From Auanema rhodensis (taxonomy: Eukaryota; Nematoda; Chromadorea; Rhabditida; Rhabditidae): a stretch of 64,000 bases of DNA. Positions 1 to 7,779 of the stretch are shown piece by piece (the first letter of the stretch is position 1; each line of letters starts with the position of its first letter). The position numbers and the translations under genes were made by a program. The stretch lies in assembly GCA_964057225.1 (NCBI GenBank), contig OZ059896.1, positions 11,578,501-11,642,500 of the forward strand, in the 5' to 3' direction. Under the pieces are notes generated by a model. The model searched no databases, was not told the origin of the DNA, and worked only from the letters and a program-made list of their open reading frames with translations.

Positions 1-252
1 ATATATTGTGATATTGTAGAATATTCCATTCTTGGTAATGTGAAAGCTAATTTACTTGCATGTTTACCTGTACCACCTCCTACTGAATTTGGTAAAATGA
101 TTGCCAAAACATTTAATCCTATTCGTTATGTACCAATCACTAGACAAACACTCGATACCATACGTATTGAAATTTTAGATGAATTTGGTCGTCCTATGCA
201 ATTTAATTATGGTTCTACAGTTGTTACATTGCATGTTAAAAATATGAAATAA
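1..252 (+). CDS. Polinton capsid-type structural protein, C-terminal fragment (5' end outside window)
   Basis: The reading frame is open from base 1 and ends at TAA 250-252, so this is the last ~83 residues of a longer gene. The GTG at position 40 is an internal codon, not a start. The tail contains a Pro-rich turn, an Ile-Arg-Tyr-Val-Pro step, an alternating Ile/Asp strand and a closing beta-strand ending near Thr-Leu-His-Val. From general knowledge of Polinton/adintovirus elements this resembles the C-terminus of their second, minor or penton-type, capsid protein, but I cannot test that here. It lies on the same strand as the other virion genes and converges on the zinc-finger gene only 5 bp away. 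Its stop codon is embedded in an AATAAA signal. An unrelated structural protein is possible. Confidence 0.55.
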   Translation: MYCDIVEYSILGNVKANLLACLPVPPPTEFGKMIAKTFNPIRYVPITRQTLDTIRIEILDEFGRPMQFNYGSTVVTLHVKNMK

Positions 253-262
253 ACGTTTTATT
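244..262. terminator. Compact convergent poly(A)/stop module
   Basis: AATAAA at 248-253 on the + strand contains the TAA stop (250-252) of the left-edge capsid fragment. On the - strand AATAAA (TTTATT at 257-262) contains the TAA stop (258-260) of the zinc-finger gene. The two signals form a near-palindrome around ACGT. The shared function as 3' ends of both transcripts is inferred from this arrangement. Confidence 0.5.
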
Positions 263-722
263 CAACAGTTAGACAATACCACATTTTTATTTTCGAAGGT
301 TTAAAAGATAGTTTAGGGCAGTTTTGTTTGTCGCTCGGCTCGTGTTGTGAATGTTCTCCGTCACTATTGCTGCGGCATCTTTTTGATTGGGTTGAATGTA
401 CAAACTCCTCAGCTTTTTCAAAGGGTTTGCTGGTATCATTTCCATCACCATCTTCACCATTCGTTCCATTATTATTATGAATACGCCGAATATGACGCTC
501 ACAATTGAATCTTGTTCCAAAAGTTTCACTACAATGAGGGCACAAACGTCTACGAACACCATCCAAATGTCCATATTTTTGAATAAAGTCAGCATTGCTG
601 ATATAATTGTTACATATGGGTTGAATCCCTGCATGCCTTTTCAAAACGTGATCACTAAAATGCTTGGTTGAAGAAAATATTTCCTTGCATGTACCACAAT
701 ATTTGTTACATAAAAGTTCCAT
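258..722 (-). CDS. Two-finger C2H2 zinc-finger protein of the Polinton element
   Basis: The protein has 154 residues. The ATG at 722 is chosen because the frame's extension to 752 has only a TTG. Two C2H2 fingers of the form C-x2-C-x12-H-x4-H are visible, one close to the N-terminus and one about 50 residues later. The C-terminal half is low-complexity: Asn/Gly/Asp-rich, then Ser/Gln/Lys/Arg-rich with a KRCR basic patch that could be a nuclear signal. DNA or RNA binding is the likely activity, inferred from the fingers. It follows the protease and the small membrane protein on the same strand and ends tail-to-tail with the capsid fragment. It is an accessory gene of unknown role. A captured host regulator is possible. 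Confidence 0.6.
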   Translation of the reverse strand: MELLCNKYCGTCKEIFSSTKHFSDHVLKRHAGIQPICNNYISNADFIQKYGHLDGVRRRLCPHCSETFGTRFNCERHIRRIHNNNGTNGEDGDGNDTSKPFEKAEEFVHSTQSKRCRSNSDGEHSQHEPSDKQNCPKLSFKPSKIKMWYCLTVE

Positions 723-763
723 TAGAGGAAAATGAAAAACGACCACACGCAATCAACCCACTT

Positions 764-934
764 TTATATAATGAGCAATAATATGACTAGTGTTGTACAA
801 AAGCCCAATCCCAATGCTATACCTTTAATAAATGGCACTGAAATACATTTCAACATTCTCCTGTATAAAGGCGCTGGTTTAGATTGCTCCAACGTGTATT
901 TGACACATAATTCACAGTGACAAGGAATATTCAT
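764..934 (-). CDS. Small hypothetical single-pass membrane protein
   Basis: The protein has 56 residues from the ATG at 934. The frame upstream to 970 offers only a TTG. The N-terminal half has several Cys residues (CHCELC) and basic residues. The last ~22 residues are strongly hydrophobic (Ile/Ala/Leu/Gly, then a run of Leu and Ile), fitting one tail-anchored membrane helix. It lies 41 bp downstream of the protease stop and 41 bp upstream of the zinc-finger start on the same strand, so it fits a compact viral gene string. I do not recognise a family. The opposite strand also has a 62-residue frame (732-920) here, but it lacks this gene-like spacing. A chance frame is possible. Confidence 0.4.
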   Translation of the reverse strand: MNIPCHCELCVKYTLEQSKPAPLYRRMLKCISVPFIKGIALGLGFCTTLVILLLII

Positions 935-975
935 AACTGACCACGTAATGTAGCAGGTTATTAATGACAAATTTC

Positions 976-1431
976 TTATATAGTAGCCAATTTATAGTCG
1001 AATACTTTATGCATAAACGCTTTAATAAAGACATCATCATTTTTCAATAGTTTAAAAAATGAACAAATGCTTTCAAATGAATTACCAGCCGACAACATTA
1101 GTATTACAAATACCACATAGCCACCACAAGTGTATTCAATTAAACGTTGTGGTTTGCAAGTATTAATTTTTACCTTTTTATATTTGGCCAGATAATTTTG
1201 AATGTACTTGTTCATTTTATATCCCAAGCTACAGAAAAAATAGGCCTGCTTGTTACGGACAAAGATGACCTGCCAATGTGTGCCTGGCTTATCATGTGTG
1301 TCAGTATTTACGACAAGTGCAAAGTTTTTACGACGTGTTTTTGGTAGAGTATCAGCGCTATATACACCGAGGAATAGTTTCCGAGTGCTGGGGACAGATT
1401 GCAATAGTGATACTATTTCAGACGAATACAT
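976..1431 (-). CDS. Adenain-like cysteine protease (Polinton PRO), catalytic acid position changed
   Basis: The protein has 151 residues from the ATG at 1431. The longer frame to 1518 begins with TTG and would run into the gene on the other strand. In the adenovirus protease family this enzyme cleaves virion precursor proteins during capsid maturation. Visible are the GTHW motif with the catalytic His at residue 52, the Gln of the oxyanion hole at 95 and the nucleophile Cys at 102 in a TCGGY context. The acidic residue expected in the strand after the His (family form Tyr-Phe-Asp/Glu-Ser-Phe/Leu-Gly) is Cys at residue 67 here. Otherwise the length and order match the family. It is transcribed divergently from the core-protein gene, 51 bp away. 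The copy may be inactive. Confidence 0.85.
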   Translation of the reverse strand: MYSSEIVSLLQSVPSTRKLFLGVYSADTLPKTRRKNFALVVNTDTHDKPGTHWQVIFVRNKQAYFFCSLGYKMNKYIQNYLAKYKKVKINTCKPQRLIEYTCGGYVVFVILMLSAGNSFESICSFFKLLKNDDVFIKAFMHKVFDYKLATI

Positions 1432-1482
1432 TTTAGTAGAATGATCTAGTGTAACTTTTGTATTGCGCGCGTGCGGTTCGAT
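1432..1482. promoter_or_regulatory. Divergent promoter interval between protease and core-protein genes
   Basis: Only 51 bp separate the protease ATG (- strand) from the first ATG of the core-protein frame (+ strand). Any 5' promoter for both would have to lie here or inside the coding regions. A short GC-rich stretch (GCGCGCG, about 1465-1472) stands out from the AT-rich surroundings. No TATA box or initiator can be assigned with confidence. Confidence 0.3.
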
Positions 1483-1935
1483 ATGCCGCACCTCCTTTCG
1501 GATGTCAACTCTATTCAATGGACAACACTTTTAAATCAACAAATGGGTGGCGCCCCCTTTAGCGGAATGATGTTTCAACGTGGAATGCAGAGGGGTCATG
1601 GTTTGGGTGGTATTTTGGCAACTTTGGCATCATTTCTACCACGCATCATTCAATCACCTATAGCCCAAAATCTCATCAATGCCGGACGAAACGCCTTATC
1701 CAGTGCTGTAAGCAATAGTCCAGTTGTAAATTCACCTCTTGGCGGACAGTTGCTGAAAACTGGTAATGAAATTGTCGATGGGGTGCTGAAAGGCGATAAT
1801 ATCAAGGAAACTCTTAAAACAGCCGGCCGACAAGCTATACGAGATCTTACCGGCTTGGGCAAACGGCGACGACGCAAAACCACAAAACCTCATAAGCGGT
1901 TGTGCATCACTCGTGAGCGGTCGTTTCACATTTAA
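1483..1935 (+). CDS. Small basic virion core / membrane-active protein candidate (adenovirus pX/pVI-like)
   Basis: The protein has 150 residues from the ATG at 1483. The frame opens 12 bp earlier with a GTG, and Met21 (1543) is a possible alternative start. A Gly/Met-rich N-terminal part (about residues 20-45) is followed by a hydrophobic, amphipathic stretch (LATLASFLPRII), an Ala/Asn/Ser-rich middle and a C-terminus with KRRRRK and further Lys/Arg/His. This layout recalls adenovirus-type minor core proteins, which bind packaged DNA or disturb membranes and are cut by the viral protease. The resemblance is in composition and gene position, not alignment. The stop codon directly abuts the ATG of the capsid gene (TAA at 1933, ATG at 1936). 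Confidence 0.6.
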   Translation: MPHLLSDVNSIQWTTLLNQQMGGAPFSGMMFQRGMQRGHGLGGILATLASFLPRIIQSPIAQNLINAGRNALSSAVSNSPVVNSPLGGQLLKTGNEIVDGVLKGDNIKETLKTAGRQAIRDLTGLGKRRRRKTTKPHKRLCITRERSFHI

Positions 1936-3270
1936 ATGGCTAAATTGATAGATTCAAAATCAGCACAAGCCCTTTTACCTAATATCAATTATGGTGATAT
2001 ACCTGCGTCGGCATTAGGTGTTGAATCCACTCGTACTGTACAAGTCCCTTTGAAAAATACTTTTCTTCCTCAAGGACCATGGGAATTTGTTATAGCTCAA
2101 AATTCCAAATCATTCCTCAATCTGAGAAGATGTTGGTTGAATGTAAAATTTAAAATTGTAACCACAAACGGTGATCCAGTACCAGACAACCTTGTTTTTG
2201 CACCATGTCAACAATTTGCTGCCAGTTTAATACATTCGTATCATTTGAAAATTGGCGATGTTAGCGTGTATGACTCTACCGTGAATCATGCCTATAAAAC
2301 ATATATCGAGAATATTTTAATGTATAGCAACGATGTTAAAGAGAGCAAACTTGCCATATCAGGCTATTATGCTGATAGATATATAGATAATGCATCCAGT
2401 GCTGGATTTAGAACGCGTCAAACGCTTGTAAAAAATGGCATATTGTGTGAGATGGCTGCTCCCGTCAGTATCGACCTATTTAATCAAGAGCGACTGTTTG
2501 TAAACTATTCAAAAATGGAGCTAACTGCATATCCAAACCGTGATAACTTTTTAATTGACACTCTAGGCTGGAATAATGAAAACAAGGATACTACATTAAA
2601 GGAGGAGTTTCCAAATTTGAAAGTAGATATCAGCGATGTACATTTGCTCATTCAAGAGTTTGATCTAAACGCTGGATTAGCTATGGCTATAGAAGATAAA
2701 CTCGCAAAGGATCGAATACACTACCCCATGACATCAGTGAAAATGCGCTCTTATTTCATAGAAGGAGGCCGCTTGGATTCACCTAATAATATATTATTCA
2801 CGTCTCATACACCAAAACGTGTTGTAGTAGGTCTTGTTGGCGCACACGCCTATAATGGTACTTTTAAACATTCGCCATTCAACTTTAAACCGTTTGATTT
2901 GAAAAATATATACTTGACGCTCAACAATAGGGTAATACCTACCCGTCCTTATAATTTAGAATGGCGATCTTCCTATGCCACAGCATATATTGACATGCTC
3001 GAAGGTTTGGGACTTGGTCGTACAGATTCATCCAATGGTATTACAACAGCAATGTATAAAGCTGGTTTCACATTTTTTGTATTTGATATTAGTCCTACTG
3101 TGCATTCGTCAGAGTTATTTGATGTTATACGACAAGGTAATGTAGCCTTGAAATTGGAATTTGGTCAACAAACGCCGCAAGAGGGCTTATATGCAATTGT
3201 TTATGCAGAGTATGACTCTATTCTTTCAATTGACAACAATCGTGCTCCATATATTGATACCAGTTTGTAA
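1936..3270 (+). CDS. Polinton capsid protein, F54H12.2-like family (probable double jelly-roll major capsid)
   Basis: The protein has 444 residues with no interruptions. It is rich in beta-type sequence and matches the feel of the 'uncharacterized protein F54H12.2-like' family of Polintons and adintoviruses. Recognisable parts are a region with an alternating strand then YKTYIENILMYSNDVK (about residues 118-135), a KRVVVGLVGAHAYNG segment (about 296-310) and a closing segment ending in VYAEYDSILSIDNNR. Family members are thought to form the hexameric capsomers, and the length is typical. The start is fixed by the abutting stop of the upstream gene. AATAAA signals lie at 3278 and 3303. The intact frame contrasts with the damage in the protease and polymerase. 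Assignment as major rather than another capsid protein is from general knowledge. Confidence 0.8.
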   Translation: MAKLIDSKSAQALLPNINYGDIPASALGVESTRTVQVPLKNTFLPQGPWEFVIAQNSKSFLNLRRCWLNVKFKIVTTNGDPVPDNLVFAPCQQFAASLIHSYHLKIGDVSVYDSTVNHAYKTYIENILMYSNDVKESKLAISGYYADRYIDNASSAGFRTRQTLVKNGILCEMAAPVSIDLFNQERLFVNYSKMELTAYPNRDNFLIDTLGWNNENKDTTLKEEFPNLKVDISDVHLLIQEFDLNAGLAMAIEDKLAKDRIHYPMTSVKMRSYFIEGGRLDSPNNILFTSHTPKRVVVGLVGAHAYNGTFKHSPFNFKPFDLKNIYLTLNNRVIPTRPYNLEWRSSYATAYIDMLEGLGLGRTDSSNGITTAMYKAGFTFFVFDISPTVHSSELFDVIRQGNVALKLEFGQQTPQEGLYAIVYAEYDSILSIDNNRAPYIDTSL

Positions 3271-3408
3271 TGTATGTAATAAAATTCTTTAAAAGATTTA
3301 AGAATAAAATTTATTAATACAACTATTTTTAAAAATAAATACATGTACAATGATAAAATTTTATAAATACAAATATATACAAGATAAAAATTTATAAATT
3401 CAAATATA
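3271..3408. terminator. AT-rich convergent 3' region between capsid and polymerase genes
   Basis: These 138 bp lie tail-to-tail between the capsid stop and the polymerase stop. AATAAA occurs on the + strand at 3278-3283 and 3303-3308. On the - strand an AATAAA (TTTATT at 3310-3315) sits about 95 bp past the polymerase stop. These are plausible poly(A) signals for both genes. Confidence 0.45.
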
Positions 3409-6400
3409 TTAAACACAATAACCGTAGGGTAAAGTACTATAATCTTGAAGATAACAAAGTTTATCCATTACGACTTTAGTACTTTTTGTCATATCCATTG
3501 TGGATATGGCACCGAGTTGCCTCTTTAACAAGGTTGTGTTGGTTTTTAAAACCAATTTCTCTCCATCCATAACGAGACCGCGAACCAGTCGCTCCATACT
3601 TTCAAAGTTTACCACTGACGCTGCCGTGTGGTCCAACGTCTGTAAATTATAAAATTATTTGAAAAGTCAAAGCTCGTACTTACCACTCCCTTTGCCTTTG
3701 TTACATATTTTACATCACCAGCTGCATTTACAAGTTTATAACTATAAACTTTTGCCGCTGGTGACACAAACTTGGTCATTGACCAACCATCGGGTATTTC
3801 AGAGGTTAGTTTACCTAACCATTCACCCTTCATATCCTCAATTGGATCTGGCTCATCCAGGCACCTTTGATAAATTAGTGAATCCGTGTCTAAATAATGT
3901 AAGTTTAAATTGAATACAAGTATAACATTACCTGTATACACCAAATTCTTTCCAATTTTCTCCATTGCCTTATACAATAGTAGCCTTGCATGAGCGGTTG
4001 TATAGGCCGCAATAGCTACATTTGTAAAAGGCGGTGGCGCCAAATGTGAATCCTCTGGTACTGTTGTGCAGTACGCAACATTATCCACAATTTTGAACCC
4101 AGTGAGTTCCCTTGCAGGATCAGTAATGATCCTACCAATTTCTGGGTCCTCAACACCAATAATCTTGGTTTGGGCTTTATCAGGTCTTTGACCCATTTTA
4201 CCCCAGACACTATAAGCAAATTTGTAATGTATTGTTTTAAAAAGTTTACAAACCTATTTAGCTGCAGTTTGGCAATGCTACGCATGGCAGCATTCTTTTC
4301 AATTTTATTGCTCTCCAGAGCAACACCAGTGTTCTCCTCGTGTTCTTGGAGATAAATCATCTGTAAAATTCTATTTAATGTGATACTTTTATTAAAACAT
4401 ACCTTTTCTTCCTCTGTCATGTTTGGCTTTGGCCAGCCCGACGCCTCTTGTTTAATTTTTATGTACTTTTGTACAAACTCTTTAAACAGGCCGCCTTGTT
4501 GCCATTCTTCCCAGTGCCACACCTCATGCACATTAAGCACTTTATAGCCACGTTGTATGGCACACTCGAGCTCAACATGTGTCACGGTTAGATGCAGCTT
4601 TCTAGCATTTACATCATTCTGGTGCTCACATGTTACATTTTTACTTTTGACTGCACAAGTGCGGCAGTTTGTAAAAATTAATTTACCGCCAATACGTGTG
4701 CCTAATACAGGGTACAGCAAATTTGTGGGTGCAAGCACGTCACATTTTACTAGCCCCTTGTATGGGCAACATGTCTCAAAGCTTTTGAAACCCTCAGTAA
4801 TAACTTTGGGATTACCTACAGGGTAATAGGCATCAAAGGCTGTGACATATGGATATAGTGAACAAAAGTCCACATACTCGAGCGAGTATCTATCCGAAGC
4901 TTGTGCCAAAAGCTTATATGTCTGGGTGCGGCCACCGGTAAAGGCATCTCTAGGTGCCAAGCGTGTAACAACATTTGTTTCACGCATAAATTTCGCCATT
5001 TCTTCATTGGCCGAAATTTGTGCATTAATTTCGTGCTCCCACACTGTGGTAACACTAATGCCTTGGCTTTGAATTGCTTCAAGCCTTTTCATGGTTTTAT
5101 CATAAACCTAAATTTTAAAAATTAAAATGATTAAAAAAGTCACAATTACCTCTTCCATTGTTTCACCATTTCTGCCTGGTGCTATAGCGCTCTTGTTGGT
5201 GCACTGGGGGCAACCATGGTAAATACAACCATTAATCTACAAAAATTTGCACTTTTTACATTTATCACAAATTACTCACCTCATAGCCATGATTGGCAAC
5301 GGGGTCATAAGCATCGAGTAGATAGCGATGGCCATCTACTCTCACTGCAAATTCACCACCATTAAGCTTATGCATTAATGGGCGGCCCAATCCTTGTTCT
5401 AGCCATTTTATATACTTTATGGCTATTATACTCTGCTTTTGACCGGCATAATAACCAGTCTCGGGCAGAATACCCACTTGGTTCTCTTTAATGTGGTTCA
5501 TTTTCAACTGTAATATAATAGTTTTGAAAATGCTTGTATTTTAAAAAACTTGCCTGGAATAAAGAGAAACTGGCAAATGTCATACATTGTATGACAGGGT
5601 TCCAGCCAGTGGTGGCGGTTGCCAACTTCATGTAAACTTTCATACAGTTGGTTAAAATACGGACATCTGTCCTACAATATTCCAAAAGCTCTTCATCAAA
5701 ATCAAACGCTCTTTGATTACGCTCTTCATACCAAATATCGAATGAAGCTAGGTCTTCTGCTTTCATTCTAGCAGTACAATAGTACTGTTTTGGTGGTAAA
5801 GATGGCAACACTTTGCCATAATTTATTGGGTGATTATAGAGGTAAGGAAACTGTCCTTTACTCATATCAGGTACACCAAATGCCTTGGGTAACGCTGATA
5901 GGGGTAAAGGCACTAATAAATAACTATCTTTAAAATATAAATGATTAAATTTTTGACCTCTTAAAGGCTTGACAACCATGCTTATAATCTTGGTCCCATT
6001 TAAAATTGGATCAGGATATATTCCACGGTTTATCAGCCTAGACACCAAGAAATGTATGTCAAAGCGTGAACCATTATGCGCAATCAAAATTGCATTATCA
6101 TTCTCAACAGAGTTGAGTAACCAATCAAGGAAACGATCTGTTACAGACCATTCACTATCACCTTGTTGGTACCCAAAATGGCCCTCCTTGGTTGTGCATT
6201 TTTCGCATGAATTGGCGTCTATACAACTTTCACAAAATTTATTATACACAACCATATTGGGCCATTGTTCATCTGCATATTCATGAACATTTGTACCGCT
6301 TTTTAACACAACCGTTTCAAAGTCATAGAATATAATCTTAAACAAGTAAGTATTACACTTGTAAAGATGTTAAATACAAACCTTGTATTTCTCTTGCCTC

Positions 6401-7624
6401 TTTTTTAACTGATCCTTCTTCTTGTCGTTAGGTGGTACCCAACAACAAGAGTGATCTTCAGGCTTTGTTTGCCCACACTTTTTGCAAAATTTCTCATTGC
6501 AATTGTGCGGTCTATCAGCACGCACCCTGTGATAATGATCACAGTTTTCACATGTCTGAATTTAGTCATGTTAAATTTTATATATATTTTTTAAATTACC
6601 TTAAACATTCGACATGTTTTTCTAATATGCCTGTCAAAGCATTGACGAGTTTTGAACAAAACTCTACAACTATCACATCTTATGCTACTCTCAACCACAT
6701 TTTCCATCGAATTACATTTTAAGGTGTGGCATTTCTTACACTTGGCTTTACATCTATGCAACACTGTTTTGTAAGATAATTTACAGTGTTGGCATATAAT
6801 ACCATCAAAAATCTGTGATCTACTACAAGTTGTAATACAGTCATAATGATTATTTCGGTAGCCTAGTGTTACCACTTTGCTAGCCGTTTCATTAAAGATA
6901 CGCTGAATAGCGTACATACGCTGTCCAGGTGGCCTAGCGTATACTACAAACTTATAGTCTGTATTACAACTTGCAATAATATTTAAATGGTTCAAATTAT
7001 AATTTGGTAAATGTACAGAAATACCACACCTATTCAATAAATTGATATGATGTGGTTGATTTGGCAACAAGATGTAGTTGCGACGAAGATTTTGAATCCT
7101 CCGCTTCTCAACAACATCTTCTGCTGCCTCTTCATCGGCTCTCCACATTCCCACAACTGCTGCTCTAGCCAGGCAATGAGTGTCAGTGTTTTCAATTGTG
7201 CCAGGTATTTTGAGTTCGGCATCAAAATAGAAACCAACTCTACCTTCACCAGGCATCAGGCTTGGCTGCGCTGGCCTTTCATCAAACACATACATCTCAA
7301 TATTCATTGCCTGGCTGATCACAGCCTCTCGTTTTGATTGCTGCACCTTGCTGATGGCATTCATAATGGCTACGCCATCCAGATGCTCCCTTCTACGAAA
7401 GTCCATAAATATGGAGCCCTTTTCAAAGGAAGGGTGCTCAATTGATAAACAGAAAAATTATCAGGCACACCGCTTTCAGCAAGACAACGATCAAGGAATT
7501 CGTTGAATAACCGCGGCATGATAACATGCATTGGTTCATCAACATTTTCCAAGTGTGGGAACGTGAGCGATCGAACGACCACGTTGGTAAAACGACCGGT
7601 GCGTTTTATGCGCCGGTGTGACCA
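3409..7624 (-). CDS. Protein-primed family B DNA polymerase (Polinton POLB), multi-exon, one frame break
   Basis: The gene would replicate the element by protein-primed synthesis. Exons in transcript order: 7624-6600, 6555-6382, 6336-5554, 5507-5280, 5236-5150, 5107-4403, 4360-4254, 4209-3932, 3889-3684 and 3639-3409, about 1,270 codons, near the usual length. Seen: an N-terminal region, a Cys/His-rich stretch (about 6795-6382), ExoI (DFET, near 6320), ExoII (NGSRFD, near 6087), ExoIII (YCRTD, near 5670), a Cys/His GCIYHGC motif in the 87-nt exon, motif A (DFCSLYP, near 4860), motifs B and C split by introns, a KAKG motif near 3695 and the family-typical C-terminus. Motif assignments are from family knowledge. 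Oddities: the frame changes by one base near 7430-7455, and no ATG precedes the first exon, which begins after an AG preceded by an in-frame TAG. The allele may be non-functional. Confidence 0.85.
3640..3683 (-). other. Intron in POLB, 44 nt
   Basis: Donor GTAAGT and acceptor TTTACAG on the - strand. Removal joins the last palm-side exon to the C-terminal exon, whose ending is typical of the family. Confidence 0.8.
3890..3931 (-). other. Intron in POLB, 42 nt, splits motif C
   Basis: Donor GTAATG, acceptor TTATTTAG. The first Asp codon of the motif C Asp-Thr-Asp is divided across the junction (phase 1). The intron is a multiple of three without a stop, and its end also encodes a Leu-Asp, so an unspliced transcript still reads through with an Asp-Thr-Asp. 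Confidence 0.75.
4210..4253 (-). other. Intron in POLB, 44 nt, splits motif B
   Basis: Donor GTTTGT, acceptor CTTATAG. The Lys-Leu-x-Leu-Asn half of motif B lies in the exon ending at 4254 and the Trp-Gly-Lys half begins at 4209. Without splicing the motif is lost. Confidence 0.8.
4361..4402 (-). other. Intron in POLB, 42 nt
   Basis: Donor GTATGT, acceptor TTTTACAG. The length is a multiple of three and the intron is open in the exon frame, so it is invisible to plain ORF calling. Confidence 0.75.
5108..5149 (-). other. Intron in POLB, 42 nt
   Basis: Donor GTAATT, acceptor AATTTAG. It is a multiple of three, but the acceptor TAG is in frame with the next exon, so splicing is needed to read on. 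Confidence 0.75.
5237..5279 (-). other. Intron in POLB, 43 nt
   Basis: Donor GTGAGT, acceptor TTTTTGTAG. It leads into the 87-nt exon 5236-5150, which carries a GCIYHGCPQC motif and would be missed without the intron model. Confidence 0.8.
5508..5553 (-). other. GC-AG intron in POLB, 46 nt
   Basis: The donor is CAG then GCAAGT, which is the consensus of the rare GC-AG class. The acceptor is TATTACAG. It lies between the exonuclease exon and the next exon and restores frame between them. No GT at this point gives the same fit. Confidence 0.7.
6337..6381 (-). other. Intron in POLB, 45 nt
   Basis: Donor GTTTGT, acceptor GTTTAAG. The downstream exon opens immediately before the ExoI Asp-x-Glu motif. 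Confidence 0.75.
6556..6599 (-). other. Intron in POLB, 44 nt
   Basis: Donor GTAATT, acceptor AAATTCAG. It leads into the 174-nt exon 6555-6382, which encodes a Cys/His-rich cluster with two C-x2-C pairs. Confidence 0.75.
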
Positions 7625-7656
7625 CTATAATAAACAACATTTATAACAGTTTACAT
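7625..7656 (-). other. Possible further intron 3' end upstream of POLB
   Basis: A TTTATTATAG acceptor-like tract directly precedes the first supported POLB exon, and a GTAAAC lies about 30 bases upstream on the - strand. No coding sequence or start codon is visible beyond it, so the true 5' exon is absent, lost or outside what I can recognise. Confidence 0.25.
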
Positions 7657-7779
7657 GCTTTTTTTTATTTTTATTTTTAAAAGTTTAAATAAAAATAGTT
7701 TTAAGAATATATATGAATTGTTTCATCTTTTGCTTAAAATTATTATGTCTCTTTGTTTGTTATAGTCGTTATTTTTTAT
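7657..7779. other. AT-rich stretch at the presumed element end, no gene
   Basis: This is T- and A-rich sequence with homopolymer runs and no open frame. In Polintons the polymerase usually lies near one terminal inverted repeat, so an element end could be here. The partner repeat would be outside the window, so this cannot be confirmed. Confidence 0.3.

Noticed and set aside
287-634. 115-residue - strand frame overlapping the zinc-finger gene
   Set aside because: It is in another frame of the zinc-finger gene; the finger pattern is in the chosen frame.
732-920. 62-residue + strand frame opposite the small membrane protein
   Set aside because: It is out of step with neighbouring + strand genes; the - strand frame has a clear hydrophobic helix and regular spacing.
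1147-1444. Two + strand frames opposite the protease
   Set aside because: They are shadows of the protease gene, which has family motifs on the - strand.
7657-7779. Polinton terminal inverted repeat
   Set aside because: It is the expected position, but the partner repeat is not in the window and no inverted match was visible in 1-7.6 kb, so it is not claimed.
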